Assembly (NCBI GenBank): GCA_012103255.1
Contig: WLXD01000002.1
Location: 248,001-312,000, forward strand
Source of the DNA: Acidobacteriota bacterium
GTDB taxonomy: Bacteria; Acidobacteriota; UBA890; WLXD01
Reading direction: 5' to 3'
Length of the DNA stretch: 64,000 nt
Positions 36,518 through 45,908 of this stretch are shown piece by piece. The notes beneath the pieces are model-generated. The model saw nothing but the letters and a program-made list of their open reading frames with translations, did no database searches and was not told the origin of the DNA. The position numbers and the translations under genes are program-made. Each line of letters opens with the position of its first letter. The stretch's first letter is position 1.

Positions 36518-37804
36518 CTATGTGCCCTCGCTCGCTGGGAACACAAGCCGCACAACTCGCACCTGCGGAGTGCCGTTTTCATCCATGAAGGGCATGGCGA
36601 CCAGGTCGCCCGTATCGTGCGGTGAACCAACCGCCTCGTCGGCCGTGCCGAGATAGTCGCCATTAGGGGCGAACACATCCACGATGACTGAGGCTTGCCA
36701 GCATGGCCGCTGGCCACCTCCGGTGATGCCCTGCAAGTCGATGTCGGTTGGATCCTCGATGCAATCGCCTTCAACTCGCTCGGCCGCCCCACTGCGCCGC
36801 ACCCAGATCCGACCTGAGCCATCAACGTCGATGGATTCGTAGGCCGGTTTCGTGGCCGGGACCGCGGACTCGTCGATCTCGAAATCCGGAAACTGGCGCT
36901 GCAGCTGGCTTTCCGTCATCGCGACCATGAAGTCACGCTCGGCAGCATCGATCTCGACCGGCGCCCAGTATCTCGACACTTCGGTGACGTGCCCATCGGC
37001 CGCGTGGATCTCGAACCGGTATTCGCTTGGTCGCCCGATCACGACCTGCCCGTCAATACCGACATCCCAGATCACGGATTGGGGGGCGAACGGAGCCGGA
37101 ATCTTCATCACGTTGCCGGCGATTTCGAGTTCGACGGTGTACCTGCTAGGTATCTCCATGCCCTCGACCAGCGTGGGCTCGCCTACCAGCTTCCCGTCCT
37201 CGATCCGTTGATATGCGGCCTGTCGCGAGAAGAAGTCCATCGGCCCATCGTCGGGTGCAATCGTCACGTGCGCGAGGTCGCCGTCGACGGTTGAGAAGAG
37301 CCGGCTCGGGAAATTGCCGGGCCGCCACTCCTCGATGAACGTGCCATCCACGTCGTAGACCACGATCTTCTGCCCACCGAAGTCGGTCACGAGGAGACGA
37401 TTGTCGACCGTCACCACCATCCCGAAGGGGCGCCCGAGCTCGCCTGGTCCCTGACCGGGAGCACCGATCGTCCGCTGGTAGGTGCCATCGAGCGAATACA
37501 CACGAATGTGACCGTCCTGCGAGTCGAGCGCGAACACCTCATTGCCGACTACAGCCGCAGCCACCGGCTGAGCGAGCATGTATTCATCCTGCCCCTCCGG
37601 GATTCCTATCGTCACAACCTCTTCAGTCGTCACGGCGACATCCCAGGAAGACCCGGAGACGTTCTCGACGATCATGCGTCCGCCAACCTCGCTGCGCTCC
37701 ACCACCAGTCCGCTCATAACCGCTTCGAGCGGAGCCTCGCTTGAGGCACCGCAGCCTACGACGAGCAATGACACAGATATCCAGCCGAAAGTTCGCTTCG
37801 CCAT
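36518..37804 (-). CDS. Six-bladed beta-propeller (NHL-like) lipoprotein
   Basis: 428 residues from ATG 37804. A lipoprotein signal (SVSLLVVGC, Cys19) precedes a six-bladed NHL/TolB-like propeller: blades visible as NEVFALDSQDGHIRVYSLDG, QGPGELGRPFGMVVTVDNRLLV, TDFGGQKIVVYDVDGTFI, and a late DVDGSGRIWVRR. Two Cys (GDCIEDP, QRPCWQ) in the C-terminal part may pair. Function is unknown; such proteins are common and often act as exported binding modules. An upstream extension of the frame to 38062 is antisense to the next gene and lacks a signal peptide. A second propeller lipoprotein of similar style lies at 59.6 kb. Confidence 0.82.
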   Translation of the reverse strand: MAKRTFGWISVSLLVVGCGASSEAPLEAVMSGLVVERSEVGGRMIVENVSGSSWDVAVTTEEVVTIGIPEGQDEYMLAQPVAAAVVGNEVFALDSQDGHIRVYSLDGTYQRTIGAPGQGPGELGRPFGMVVTVDNRLLVTDFGGQKIVVYDVDGTFIEEWRPGNFPSRLFSTVDGDLAHVTIAPDDGPMDFFSRQAAYQRIEDGKLVGEPTLVEGMEIPSRYTVELEIAGNVMKIPAPFAPQSVIWDVGIDGQVVIGRPSEYRFEIHAADGHVTEVSRYWAPVEIDAAERDFMVAMTESQLQRQFPDFEIDESAVPATKPAYESIDVDGSGRIWVRRSGAAERVEGDCIEDPTDIDLQGITGGGQRPCWQASVIVDVFAPNGDYLGTADEAVGSPHDTGDLVAMPFMDENGTPQVRVVRLVFPASEGT

Positions 37805-37976
37805 GTCTCCCCTGTGGTTCAATGTCGACCCGGCGCCGGGCCCTCCATCCTGGAGGAACCGACCTACCGTACTCTTTGCGAAGCGCCTGGCTGATCCTGC
37901 GACCGCTCCGAGGGCATTTGTGCGCCATCCCCCGTCGGACTCCCGCCACGACAACGAGCCTGTCGAAGCGTCCGAA

Positions 37977-39830
37977 GTGACGCCAAGCGGGTTGTCGCGA
38001 AGTGACGCCGTCCTGTTCTGCATTCTCGCCGGCGCCATCTGCACGTTCGCGGGCGGGTACACATTCGGGGCGTCGAATCAGGGCGAACATCTGTTGATGA
38101 TCGCCCGAGACATCGACCCTGAGTTCCTGTCCAACGACTTCTTTCTCAACGCGGTCGAAGGGAAGAGTCCGCGGCGGTACTACGTTGGGTTGATGGCTCA
38201 GGCGAGCAGTCTCCTTCCCCTGCCGCTCCTGTTTGCGATGCTTTCCTGGTTGACCAACAGTGCGATCGCCGGCGTGAGTTGGCATGTCGGGCGACGCATG
38301 TCCCCCAACAATCCAATGGCGGCTTTTCTTGGTTGTTGCCTGGTGCTGGGCGTCAGCGCCTTTACGGAGGGTGGTGCGGCGCAGATCCCCCGGGACTTCC
38401 TCGAGCCCGCCCATCTAGCTCGACCTCTGGCCATGCTCGGCCTATGGCGTCTCTTGAACGGCGATCTCGTCGCGCCCGCGGTGCTTCTCCCTGTCGCGAT
38501 TCTGTTCCACCCGCTCGTGGGCGCCGAGACCGCCGCGATCGCGCTCGGCGCGGCTACCTGCGTACTGATCTGGCGCGCCTTCGAAACTGGCTTCAACCGC
38601 GCGACAGCAGCGGGGCTTGCCCGAATCGCCTCGCTCGCTGCTCTGCTGGGGATTTGGTTCATCGCTCTATACGGCGGCCGGACCCAGACGCTAAGCCCAG
38701 AGCGTTTCATCCACATTATCGGGACGCGCGCACCGCACCACTACCTCCCGTCCACATGGGGCTTGGGCAGCCACCTCGCGTTCCTTACGTTCGTGGTCGC
38801 CAGTTTTCTCGCCTGGCGACGCTGGTCTGAAGGCGCCCCCGATCTTGACCAAGCTCGCGGGATCCTGGTGGTCTGCTGCATCGTGTTGATCGCTTGCTTG
38901 GGCGGCTTCGTATTCGTAGAACTCGTGCCTGTGAGACTTTGGACTGAAGCTCAGGTCTTCCGGATGACCTACCTGATCAAGTGGTTCGGGCTCCTGCTGA
39001 CGGCAGCTGTAGCAGCACGGGCGCTTCGTACGGTGAGGACTTGGTCGGACGGTGTCGCTGCCTCATTGCTGGTTGTTGGGGTCGGGCGCTACCAGCCAGC
39101 GATTCTCCTGCTCGGACATCTCGGACTCCATTTCGACGGTGAATCAACTGATCGCCGCTCGAGCCGCCACCAAGCCTTCATCGCGATCCTTGGGATCGTC
39201 GCTCTTGCAGCGATCATCGTGTCGGCATCGTCGCGTCCGGGAGAGCCGTTCATTCTGGCGAGCTTGCTCGCGCTCAGCGCTAGTTTCATCACGTTCCCTA
39301 GACCGGCGGTCCGGCGCGCCGTCTCGGTCGCGTGCGTCGGAGCCTTCCTCGCGCTCCTCGTCACCTTCAGGGCCACTGACGTTGTGACCGACGCAGCGAG
39401 ATGGGCCGGCGTGCGACCTCCACAGATCACCCTAGAGGAGTGGTCGCCACGCTGGGGTTCGGCCGCACGCTTCGCGAACACCAACCTGGCTGTCGACGCG
39501 ATCTTCGTCGTCCCTCCCGCGGCCTGCGGCTTCCGTCTCCTCGCCGAACGCGCCGTGGTCATCGAGTCAAAGTGCTTGCCGTTCAACGACGACGGGCTCG
39601 AAGCCTGGTACGACCGGATGCTAGACGCCTACGCACCCGGCAGCGCGCCGGAGCTACCCTCGATCAACACTCTGCAAACCAGCTACGCGGCGATCCAAGA
39701 TTCGCAGCTGGCGAATCTCGGTCGAAAATACGGCGCGTCGCACGCGCTCCTGCTGAGGGATACATCCACGGCCTTCCCGACACTCTTCGAAGGCGATGCC
39801 TACCGAATTGTTCGCATCGAGTCGCGCTGA
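37977..39830 (+). CDS. Large polytopic membrane protein, GT-C-like
   Basis: About 617 residues from GTG 37977, with eleven or more hydrophobic segments and a soluble tail of about 120 residues. The N-terminal loop ARDIDPEFLSNDFFLNA with its acidic and aromatic residues, then SPRRYYVGLMAQ, recalls families of GT-C-like proteins in which the first loop holds the catalytic acid, but I cannot place it more exactly. The C-terminal EEWSPRWGSAARFANTN and ACGFRLLAERAVVIESK segments form a separate domain. The start is uncertain: the frame is open to 37578 and ATG 37803 is possible, but the first 58 codons from there look like noncoding sequence and overlap the other gene's promoter region. Confidence 0.75.
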   Translation: MTPSGLSRSDAVLFCILAGAICTFAGGYTFGASNQGEHLLMIARDIDPEFLSNDFFLNAVEGKSPRRYYVGLMAQASSLLPLPLLFAMLSWLTNSAIAGVSWHVGRRMSPNNPMAAFLGCCLVLGVSAFTEGGAAQIPRDFLEPAHLARPLAMLGLWRLLNGDLVAPAVLLPVAILFHPLVGAETAAIALGAATCVLIWRAFETGFNRATAAGLARIASLAALLGIWFIALYGGRTQTLSPERFIHIIGTRAPHHYLPSTWGLGSHLAFLTFVVASFLAWRRWSEGAPDLDQARGILVVCCIVLIACLGGFVFVELVPVRLWTEAQVFRMTYLIKWFGLLLTAAVAARALRTVRTWSDGVAASLLVVGVGRYQPAILLLGHLGLHFDGESTDRRSSRHQAFIAILGIVALAAIIVSASSRPGEPFILASLLALSASFITFPRPAVRRAVSVACVGAFLALLVTFRATDVVTDAARWAGVRPPQITLEEWSPRWGSAARFANTNLAVDAIFVVPPAACGFRLLAERAVVIESKCLPFNDDGLEAWYDRMLDAYAPGSAPELPSINTLQTSYAAIQDSQLANLGRKYGASHALLLRDTSTAFPTLFEGDAYRIVRIESR

Positions 39831-39842
39831 GCGACCACTCGT

Positions 39843-40574
39843 CTAGCGGCGTTTCCGCACAACCGCGAGCAGGGTGGTCCCGAACGGCGGATTCAGGTGG
39901 CGGAGCATCTTCGACTCCAACACAAGTCCACGGCGCATCGCCCAATTCAGGGGTGGCGCAGGAAGGCTCGTCTGTGAGATCGCGGCTTCCCGCTCCCCGC
40001 CCATGAGCCTCTCGAGTCGCGCCAGCAGGTATTTGGGCACAAAGAGCAACTGGAACAAGTAGCGAACGTCGACGACCTCGAAGTGCGCCGACAACAGGCG
40101 CTGCAGTTGCGCGCGCTCGTAGCGGCGATAGTGGTGGTTCACAACGTCGTGACTGCTCCAGAGCCTCATCGAAGCCGGCACGGTCACAACGAGCCACCCA
40201 CCCGGCGCGGCAAGCTCCTCGAGCTGCCCAACCGTCCCGGAGTCGTCTTCTATGTGCTCAATCACATCCAGCGCGGTGATCAGCTGGTACTGCCGGTCTC
40301 TGTATGCCGGAGAACCAAGTGCGGCTGAGCTGATCCGATCGCGGTAAGGCCCCGCCGGGGAGAGCAGCGTTTCGTCGACCTCGATCCCATCGACTCGTCC
40401 GAAACGTTCCAGCATCGGGAACGAAACCGCGTCTCCGCACCCAAAATCGAGGATCGACGCACCGCGCGGCAGCTCGAGCTCACGTAGCGCAGACTCGATC
40501 ACGATCTCGCGCGCACGCCACCACCAGTGCGTAGCGTAGCCCGTCGCGTAGGCCTGCCCATACGCGGTGTCCAC
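39843..40574 (-). CDS. SAM-dependent methyltransferase, class I
   Basis: 243 residues with motif I ILDFGCGDAVSFPML (about 41-55), an acidic motif II VDGIEVDE, and post-motif LITALDVIEHIEDD typical of UbiG/Methyltransf_11 enzymes. The C-terminal third is basic and hydrophobic (FVPKYLLARLERLMGG), suggesting peripheral membrane association and a lipid or polyprenyl-linked substrate. It begins 3 bp after the GT2 gene stop, so the two form an operon, and both likely act on the same envelope component. The substrate is unknown. Confidence 0.88.
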   Translation of the reverse strand: MDTAYGQAYATGYATHWWWRAREIVIESALRELELPRGASILDFGCGDAVSFPMLERFGRVDGIEVDETLLSPAGPYRDRISSAALGSPAYRDRQYQLITALDVIEHIEDDSGTVGQLEELAAPGGWLVVTVPASMRLWSSHDVVNHHYRRYERAQLQRLLSAHFEVVDVRYLFQLLFVPKYLLARLERLMGGEREAAISQTSLPAPPLNWAMRRGLVLESKMLRHLNPPFGTTLLAVVRKRR

Positions 40575-40577
40575 GAC

Positions 40578-41582
40578 CTATTCGTCCTTCCTGCCGGAAT
40601 GTCGAAAGATCTGCCGTATCACTGCGGCCGGCCGTCCTCTCGACTCCTGCAGGCCCCGAACAACGTACTCCCCCACGATGCCCAGGAAGAGGAGTTGAAT
40701 GCCGCTCAGAAGCCACAGCGAGATCGTGATCGTCGCGAAACCGCTCGGAAACTGTGTGGGATCAATGAAGTACCAGATCGTGTAGTACGCCGCCACGGAG
40801 ATGGCCCCGGCCGACGCGACGAATCCCAGCAGCTGAACTATCCGCACCGGCAGGGTCGAGAAGGTGAAGATTCCGTCGTACGCAAGTTCAACAAGCCGGC
40901 GGATCGTGTAGCTCGTGGCGCCCGCAGAGCGCTCTGGGCGATCGTATTCCACACCACGCTGGTCGAAACCGACCCATGCCCGAAGCCCTCGAATGAAGCG
41001 CGTCTGTTCCGGAAGCTCGCGCATCGCATCGACCACTTCGCGACGCATGCAGCTGAAGTCGCCCGAGTCGAGCGGAATCTCGACGGGCGAGGCCCAGGCC
41101 AGAAGACGGTAGAACGACTTGTAAGCCGCCCGTTTCCATAGCGACTCCTGCCGGCGTCGACGCACGCCGTAGGCGACATCGGCCCCAGCTTCCAGCTCGT
41201 CGATGAGCCTCGCCAACACTTCGGGTGGGTCCTGCAGGTCGGCATCCATCACGGCAATCACGTTGCCGGTGGCAGTTCCCAAGCCAGACCACACCGCCGC
41301 CTGATGTCCGAAGTTGCGTGACAGGAACACACCGCAATACCGACTGTCTGCCCGAACCTTCTCCGCAATCACCTCGTCGCTGCCGTCGCGACTCCCGTCG
41401 CTGACGAGGACGACCTCGAAACTGTCGAAACCCAGCCTCGGCAGAACTTGACCCAGCCTTTCGAAAAGCAGTACGAGGACCTCGCGTTCGTTGTAGACCG
41501 GGATCACGATCGACAGCGAGTCGCGGGCGAAGCTCGATGAGGCACCGGTTCCGGGTTGCGAAGGGAGCTGTGGCGCGGACAT
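40578..41582 (-). CDS. DPM1/ArnC-like family 2 glycosyltransferase
   Basis: 334 residues: a GT-A catalytic domain, SIVIPVYNEREVL at about 24, VLVSDGSRDGSDE, the DxD motif in AVMDADLQDPPEV and the acceptor-side RSAGATSYTIRRL block, then two C-terminal membrane helices (about 255-275 and 290-310) with the final RPAAVIRQIFRHS tail. Enzymes of this form transfer a sugar from a nucleotide to polyprenyl phosphate, yielding donors for GT-C enzymes such as those encoded at 34.9 and 38 kb. It is upstream of and coupled to the methyltransferase. Confidence 0.92.
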   Translation of the reverse strand: MSAPQLPSQPGTGASSSFARDSLSIVIPVYNEREVLVLLFERLGQVLPRLGFDSFEVVLVSDGSRDGSDEVIAEKVRADSRYCGVFLSRNFGHQAAVWSGLGTATGNVIAVMDADLQDPPEVLARLIDELEAGADVAYGVRRRRQESLWKRAAYKSFYRLLAWASPVEIPLDSGDFSCMRREVVDAMRELPEQTRFIRGLRAWVGFDQRGVEYDRPERSAGATSYTIRRLVELAYDGIFTFSTLPVRIVQLLGFVASAGAISVAAYYTIWYFIDPTQFPSGFATITISLWLLSGIQLLFLGIVGEYVVRGLQESRGRPAAVIRQIFRHSGRKDE

Positions 41583-41686
41583 AAGGGAACCTTAGCGGAT
41601 CGACGAGGATCCGCAGGCCGCAAACTCGCGCGGATGGGATCTGGCCGAGTCCTTGGCCCTCTTCCCCGTCGCGCTCAGAATGTGGA

Positions 41687-43372
41687 CTAGCGACCGCGGA
41701 AAACGATCTTCCCTAGCCAGGTCGACCAATTGCAGCCCTGGGGCGTCGAGACACCCGTCGCCGCGACCTCGCCTCCGATGAGAATCGTCTCCGGGTTCGC
41801 GGGGTCAATATGCGCGTCGGTGTAGTCGCCCGTGCGGTTTACGCTTCCGATCCGGCAATCGAGTTCCCGATCTCCGCGCCGCAGAAAGCGCACGCGGCTG
41901 AAAGAACCCGCGCCCACGGGTCGCGACGTCCACGCTGTACTGAGCGGCGTTCCGATCCCGGCCATCTGAAATACCACGGCCAGATGGCCCGAGGCGGTCA
42001 CTTCCACCGCCGGCCAGAAGATGTGGCGGCCGTCGCCAGCACCAAAGGTCTCCTCGCTCAGACTGGCAGCTGCGAGGCCGCCACTCATGTCGACATCGAT
42101 CAATCGAACACAGCTCTCAGCGCTACCGCCACCTTGTGCGCATGCGAGTGAATGAACCGCGTAGAGACTGTCGCCGTGCGCCACAGCACTCGTAATCCGC
42201 TGGTTGCCGGTTCCGTAGGTTGGCTGCGTTGGCTGCGGCGCATCGGGTTGAGTGGAGAACGCTGACCCCTGCAGCGATACGCGATCGAGAACAACATCGG
42301 CCTTCTTGCGCGTCCCGGCGTTGCGGTCAAACAGCCGCCAGATCGTGTAGCGAGTCGAAGACGCGCAGCAACCGGCACTCGCCAGTAGCTGCTCGCCGCC
42401 GATGCCGCCTCGGTGCTGTGCCGGCATCATCGTGAACGGGTTCCCTCCGAGAGGATCGCGAGGCGTCTCGAAGACCGACAGATCGAGCGACGGGCACGCG
42501 TCCGCGTTGTCAGCCAGTCGATCTTTGTCGATCACCCAGAGATAACTGCCGCGATACCCACCACCGAAGGCGTAGTGGTTAGTCGACACCGTGAGCAGAG
42601 CCGGGCTCGACGCCATCGCTGGATAGTCCGCCCAAGCACCCTCCCGCAGGGCGTCGATCCGGTAGCGACACCAGCCCTTGTCGAGATCCCGCGGAGAGGA
42701 GCCGCGCGAGACCGACAGGTGCAGATCCGACCCTTGCGGCGAGGTGTACTGGATCGCCGCGAGCATGAAGAAGCGCTCGGATTGGGCGTCGTAGAGCACA
42801 CGGGGGTCGTAGAAGTTGGGCGAGAAGGGGATACCCCAGTGGTCATGGTGGCTCTGAATGATCGTCTCGTCGGTCTCACGATTGGTAAGCGCAAAGGCGC
42901 CGTTGGTGCCTTGCAACACATGCTCAGGGCCGACCGCCACCGTAGTGTCGGGCGGCAGGAAGTGGGCCGTCGCCGAACCGACGTGGTGCACCGCGGTCGC
43001 CTGCGTCAATCCAACGCGCCGCTGCCGGATCTTGACCCGCACCTTCCCCTGGCGCGCCGAGGCGCTGGCGCCAATGCCGCGAGCGGAGAGATCGGTACCA
43101 GGCAGCGTTACGTCCTTCGCGATCTGCTTCAAGTGGGCCCGTTCGTCCGGAGAGAGCAGTCCCCCTGCCGGGGGCGCACCGACGAGTCGCTCCGCGCCGG
43201 ACGGAGACCGCTGCGGCAGGTCCGCTACGCCAAGCGGCAACTCCTGCGGCTCTAGCACATGAGTCTCGTCGGGCTTGATAGAAGACTGACCGGGTGGCGA
43301 CTGCCCCAGAGCGAAGACGCTGAGTGCGACCAAGGCGAACACGAGCGTGGCGAGGCCAACGACCAATTTCAT
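41687..43372 (-). CDS. Large secreted protein, unknown function
   Basis: 561 residues with a cleavable signal peptide (VFALVALSVFALGQS). The mature protein is Cys-containing (GCCASSTRYT, HSLACAQGGGSAESC, QGCNWSTW) and beta-rich, with SATAHFLPPDTTVAVGPEHVLQG at about 130, a block seen in exported beta-propeller-like hypothetical proteins of soil bacteria. WCRYRIDALREGAWADYPAM and SPALLTVSTNHYAFGG repeat the propeller-like texture. I cannot name a family or activity. It lies downstream (on the minus strand) of the tRNA but past the strong terminator. Between them, 43373-43626 shows nothing identifiable. Confidence 0.75.
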   Translation of the reverse strand: MKLVVGLATLVFALVALSVFALGQSPPGQSSIKPDETHVLEPQELPLGVADLPQRSPSGAERLVGAPPAGGLLSPDERAHLKQIAKDVTLPGTDLSARGIGASASARQGKVRVKIRQRRVGLTQATAVHHVGSATAHFLPPDTTVAVGPEHVLQGTNGAFALTNRETDETIIQSHHDHWGIPFSPNFYDPRVLYDAQSERFFMLAAIQYTSPQGSDLHLSVSRGSSPRDLDKGWCRYRIDALREGAWADYPAMASSPALLTVSTNHYAFGGGYRGSYLWVIDKDRLADNADACPSLDLSVFETPRDPLGGNPFTMMPAQHRGGIGGEQLLASAGCCASSTRYTIWRLFDRNAGTRKKADVVLDRVSLQGSAFSTQPDAPQPTQPTYGTGNQRITSAVAHGDSLYAVHSLACAQGGGSAESCVRLIDVDMSGGLAAASLSEETFGAGDGRHIFWPAVEVTASGHLAVVFQMAGIGTPLSTAWTSRPVGAGSFSRVRFLRRGDRELDCRIGSVNRTGDYTDAHIDPANPETILIGGEVAATGVSTPQGCNWSTWLGKIVFRGR

Positions 43373-43626
43373 GTGAGGGCTCCGTGGTGAGTCCGGGACG
43401 TCTAGTTCCCACCACGATGCAGCTTCCGTGCGGCGGTGCGAAGAGCCGGAACTCGCAATCGGGAAACCATCGGGGCTTCCGGGGCACTACGGTCCCGGTC
43501 GAGGCTCCGCCCCGTCGTGCGGCTCTATCGCCACGGACCCCAGGTCGGTTCCCTTCCACCGTCCGCTTCGTACACCCCAGACCCACTCTTCACGCATTCG
43601 ACGTGCAGCCTGGCGGCCGTCCACGC

Positions 43627-43674
43627 AAAAGCCCCCGTCGCCAGCACGGGGAAGTGCGTCACGACGGGGGCTTT
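43627..43674 (-). terminator. Strong intrinsic terminator after tRNA-fMet
   Basis: A 13-bp perfect stem (43628-43640 with 43662-43674, core GCCCCCGTCG/CGACGGGGGC) encloses a 21-nt loop that itself can form GCAC/GTGC. On the minus strand it follows the tRNA by 5 nt and ends in TTTT. AAA/TTT on both flanks also allows function from the other side. The region 43373-43626 beyond it holds nothing I can identify. Confidence 0.8.
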
Positions 43675-43679
43675 CGAAG

Positions 43680-43753
<74 letters not shown>

Positions 43754-43766
43754 TCCAAGAGAGGAC

Positions 43767-43795
43767 AACGTACGGCACGGCACAACGCGGGTCAA
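43767..43795 (-). promoter_or_regulatory. Promoter of tRNA-fMet
   Basis: On the minus strand TTGACC (43790-43795) and TACGTT (43767-43772) are separated by exactly 17 bp, and the -10 box ends 13 nt before the tRNA 5' end. This is one of the best consensus promoters in the window and its position fits a short tRNA precursor leader. Confidence 0.65.
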
Positions 43796-43839
43796 GCACG
43801 TCTTGCTCGAATCGACGATGGCGTGATTCCTTGGAAGCC

Positions 43840-45198
43840 ATGATTCGCACAATGATGGCTGGACTTACTGCGGCAGCTGCTCTGGGAACCCTCGGGCTCT
43901 CCCAGACAACGTCGACGCGCCCGGTTGGCGGGATAGACGGTGTGTGGATCGGGAGCCTCGAGACAAGCGCCGACGGGAGTCGGTATCAATATCCCGTTCT
44001 CTTCAATCTGGCTACGACCAAGAACACCGGCGGCGGCGTCGCGCTGCTCCCCGACGAGTTCGCGGGCAACCCGGAACAGCTCGGTTTCGAAGGCCTGCGC
44101 GACGTACAGCTGAGAGGCAAGCGAGTCACGATCACGGTTGTCCGTGAGACGGAACGCGGGCTATTCCATCTGTCGTTCAAGTTGCGGCAGAAGCGTGGCG
44201 AACTGCGCGGCAAGCTCGCAACCGACGACCCCACTTTCAAGGGCGGAAGGGTCACGCTCCGCCCTCTAGACGGCGATCAGCCGCTCCAACATCTCTGGAC
44301 GGCCCCAGACCGCAGCAGTCCCCTCGCCCTGCTCATTCTGGGTGGCAAACGGCCGTCAGGGATTGGTCTGCTCGGCGGAAACTTCGGTGTGCTCCGCGAG
44401 CTCGTGCTCGTCGGAAACCGGGTCACCGGCGTCTTCCGTGGTGCGGACGACGACATCAACATCGACTTGACCCTGAACAAGAAGGGGCTCCTCGCGGGGA
44501 GTCTGCCGACCTCGGACGAGCGAGCGGTTGCGGATGTGACGCTTTTGCCCGGGAACACGAACGCTCCGCCACGGATCACCAGACTTGGCCCCGCAGAGTT
44601 GAAGGCGGGTGTCTTCAATGAAGTCGCGATCCGCGGACGCGACCTCGCTCCCGGGTTCGTTTTCGATACAAGCCGCGACGATGTTTCTGCCAATGCTCCC
44701 GCGGTAGATTCGACTGGCCGTGGCGCGGTGAGCGTGTTCGTGAATGACGACGTGCCATCGGGAACACCCGTCGATTTCGACCTGCTCGCAGCGGATGGAT
44801 CGATCGATCTCGGGGTGGCGCGGCTCATCACCGTGGGCCAGGCGCCGGTCGACTACAGGACGGAAATTCAGCCGATTTTCGATACAACCTGTGCGCTCAG
44901 CGGGTGCCATGTAACTCCCGAGCTCGGCAACCCGCTCTATCCCGACGGCAAGGCCGCAGGCGATCTGATTCTCGAGACGTCCAACTCATACCCGAATCTC
45001 CTCAACCAGGCCGCCGCCGAAGCCCCGAGCTTCCAGCGCGTCGTGCCCGGCGACCCCGAGCTGAGCTACCTGATCAAGAAATTGCGCGGCGACGACGATC
45101 TCGTGGGCAACCGGATGCCGGCCGGCGGGCCGCCGTTCCTGAGTGAAGAGGTAATCGCCATGTTCATCCGCTGGGTTGAAGAGGGCGCGATTCGCTAG
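43840..45198 (+). CDS. Exported beta-rich protein with C-terminal cytochrome c-like domain
   Basis: 452 residues from ATG 43840. A signal-like start (MMAGLTAAAALGTLGLSQ) is followed by a beta-rich region (about 30-270), a TIG/IPT-like block (PPRITRLGPAELKAG, about 245-335) and a C-terminal domain resembling planctomycete-type cytochrome c: TEIQPIFDTTCALSGCH with a C-x4-CH putative haem site, then VVPGDPELSYLIKKLRG and NRMPAGGPPFLSEEVIAMFIRWVEEGA, including a Met that could be the distal ligand. It is probably periplasmic and redox active if haem is attached. The frame is open upstream to 43717, over the tRNA, so that extension is rejected. Confidence 0.78.
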   Translation: MIRTMMAGLTAAAALGTLGLSQTTSTRPVGGIDGVWIGSLETSADGSRYQYPVLFNLATTKNTGGGVALLPDEFAGNPEQLGFEGLRDVQLRGKRVTITVVRETERGLFHLSFKLRQKRGELRGKLATDDPTFKGGRVTLRPLDGDQPLQHLWTAPDRSSPLALLILGGKRPSGIGLLGGNFGVLRELVLVGNRVTGVFRGADDDINIDLTLNKKGLLAGSLPTSDERAVADVTLLPGNTNAPPRITRLGPAELKAGVFNEVAIRGRDLAPGFVFDTSRDDVSANAPAVDSTGRGAVSVFVNDDVPSGTPVDFDLLAADGSIDLGVARLITVGQAPVDYRTEIQPIFDTTCALSGCHVTPELGNPLYPDGKAAGDLILETSNSYPNLLNQAAAEAPSFQRVVPGDPELSYLIKKLRGDDDLVGNRMPAGGPPFLSEEVIAMFIRWVEEGAIR

Positions 45199-45224
45199 CG
45201 TCGGCCGCCGAAGCCTCCACTGAG

Positions 45225-45233
45225 TGCTATACA
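45225..45233 (+). promoter_or_regulatory. Extended -10 element before the tandem paralogue pair
   Basis: TGCTATACA fits an extended -10 (TGN-TATACA) 33 bp before ATG 45267, whose Shine-Dalgarno GTGGAGG lies 4-10 nt upstream of the start. No good -35 hexamer is seen at 17 bp, consistent with an extended -10 promoter. Confidence 0.3.
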
Positions 45234-45266
45234 CAGGGTCCGCCCTACTCATCTTGTGGAGGCACG

Positions 45267-45908
45267 ATGCTCGTTGCCAGCTCTCGCCGACCTCGTCTCG
45301 CGACCACGGCATTCGTACTCTTCGGACTGATCGGCAGCGTGGATGTGGCCCGCGCCGAGGACGACTTCACGCTGTACGAGCTTCTCGATCCGGCCTCGCA
45401 CCAGTTCGCCATCACCTACGACACCACAACGTCGGGCGGACGCGGCTACTACTTCAACGGCATCCGCGAGGGGTCTGAGGCCACCGACGAGCGGGTGATG
45501 AATCGCGGCACGGGGCAGGAACTCGAGTTCGAGGTGATCGACGGAGTACGCGGCAAGGAGATCGGTATGCCCGACCGGGTTTCCGACGATGCCCACTTCA
45601 TCATGGTGCCGCTCGCCGATATGGGCGACGACGCCGAGATGCGGCTCCGGATCTTCAAGACATATCGGGATGCCGAGTCCTATTGGAGCGAGGGCGACAC
45701 GATCATCTTTGAACGCTCGCTTGGTATCCGGGCGAACGCGGTGGTTCTACCGAATGGCTACGAACTCATCGAGTCCTCGATTCCCGTGATCGTCACAACC
45801 GAGTCCGACGGCCGCGTGAAGGTCAGTATGCTGAACGATCGCGACGATGCTCTGCAGGTTCGTCTGGTCGGACGGCAGCTGGCTGCAACACCGGGAGGTG
45901 CTCGATGA
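45267..45908 (+). CDS. Secreted protein, unknown family; first of a tandem paralogue pair
   Basis: 213 residues with a signal peptide ending around ARAE (about residue 30). The mature beta-rich protein contains SHQFAITYDTTTSGGRGYYFNG, GSEATDERVMNRGTGQELEFEV and a C-terminal block RSLGIRANAVVLPNGYELIESSIPVIV. The same layout recurs in the next protein (GSEAHDPRFWNLETGEELTV; LPAGWVLTAVSTPATI), so the two arose by duplication. No known family is recognised. A good GGAGG lies upstream. The downstream gene overlaps by 4 nt. Confidence 0.8.
   Translation: MLVASSRRPRLATTAFVLFGLIGSVDVARAEDDFTLYELLDPASHQFAITYDTTTSGGRGYYFNGIREGSEATDERVMNRGTGQELEFEVIDGVRGKEIGMPDRVSDDAHFIMVPLADMGDDAEMRLRIFKTYRDAESYWSEGDTIIFERSLGIRANAVVLPNGYELIESSIPVIVTTESDGRVKVSMLNDRDDALQVRLVGRQLAATPGGAR

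Noticed and set aside
37578-37976. In-frame upstream extension of the GT-C-like membrane protein, including ATG 37803 that would overlap the divergent start codon at 37804
   Set aside because: The extension has no membrane or family-like character and part of it is antisense to the propeller lipoprotein; the overlap of two divergent start codons is probably coincidence.
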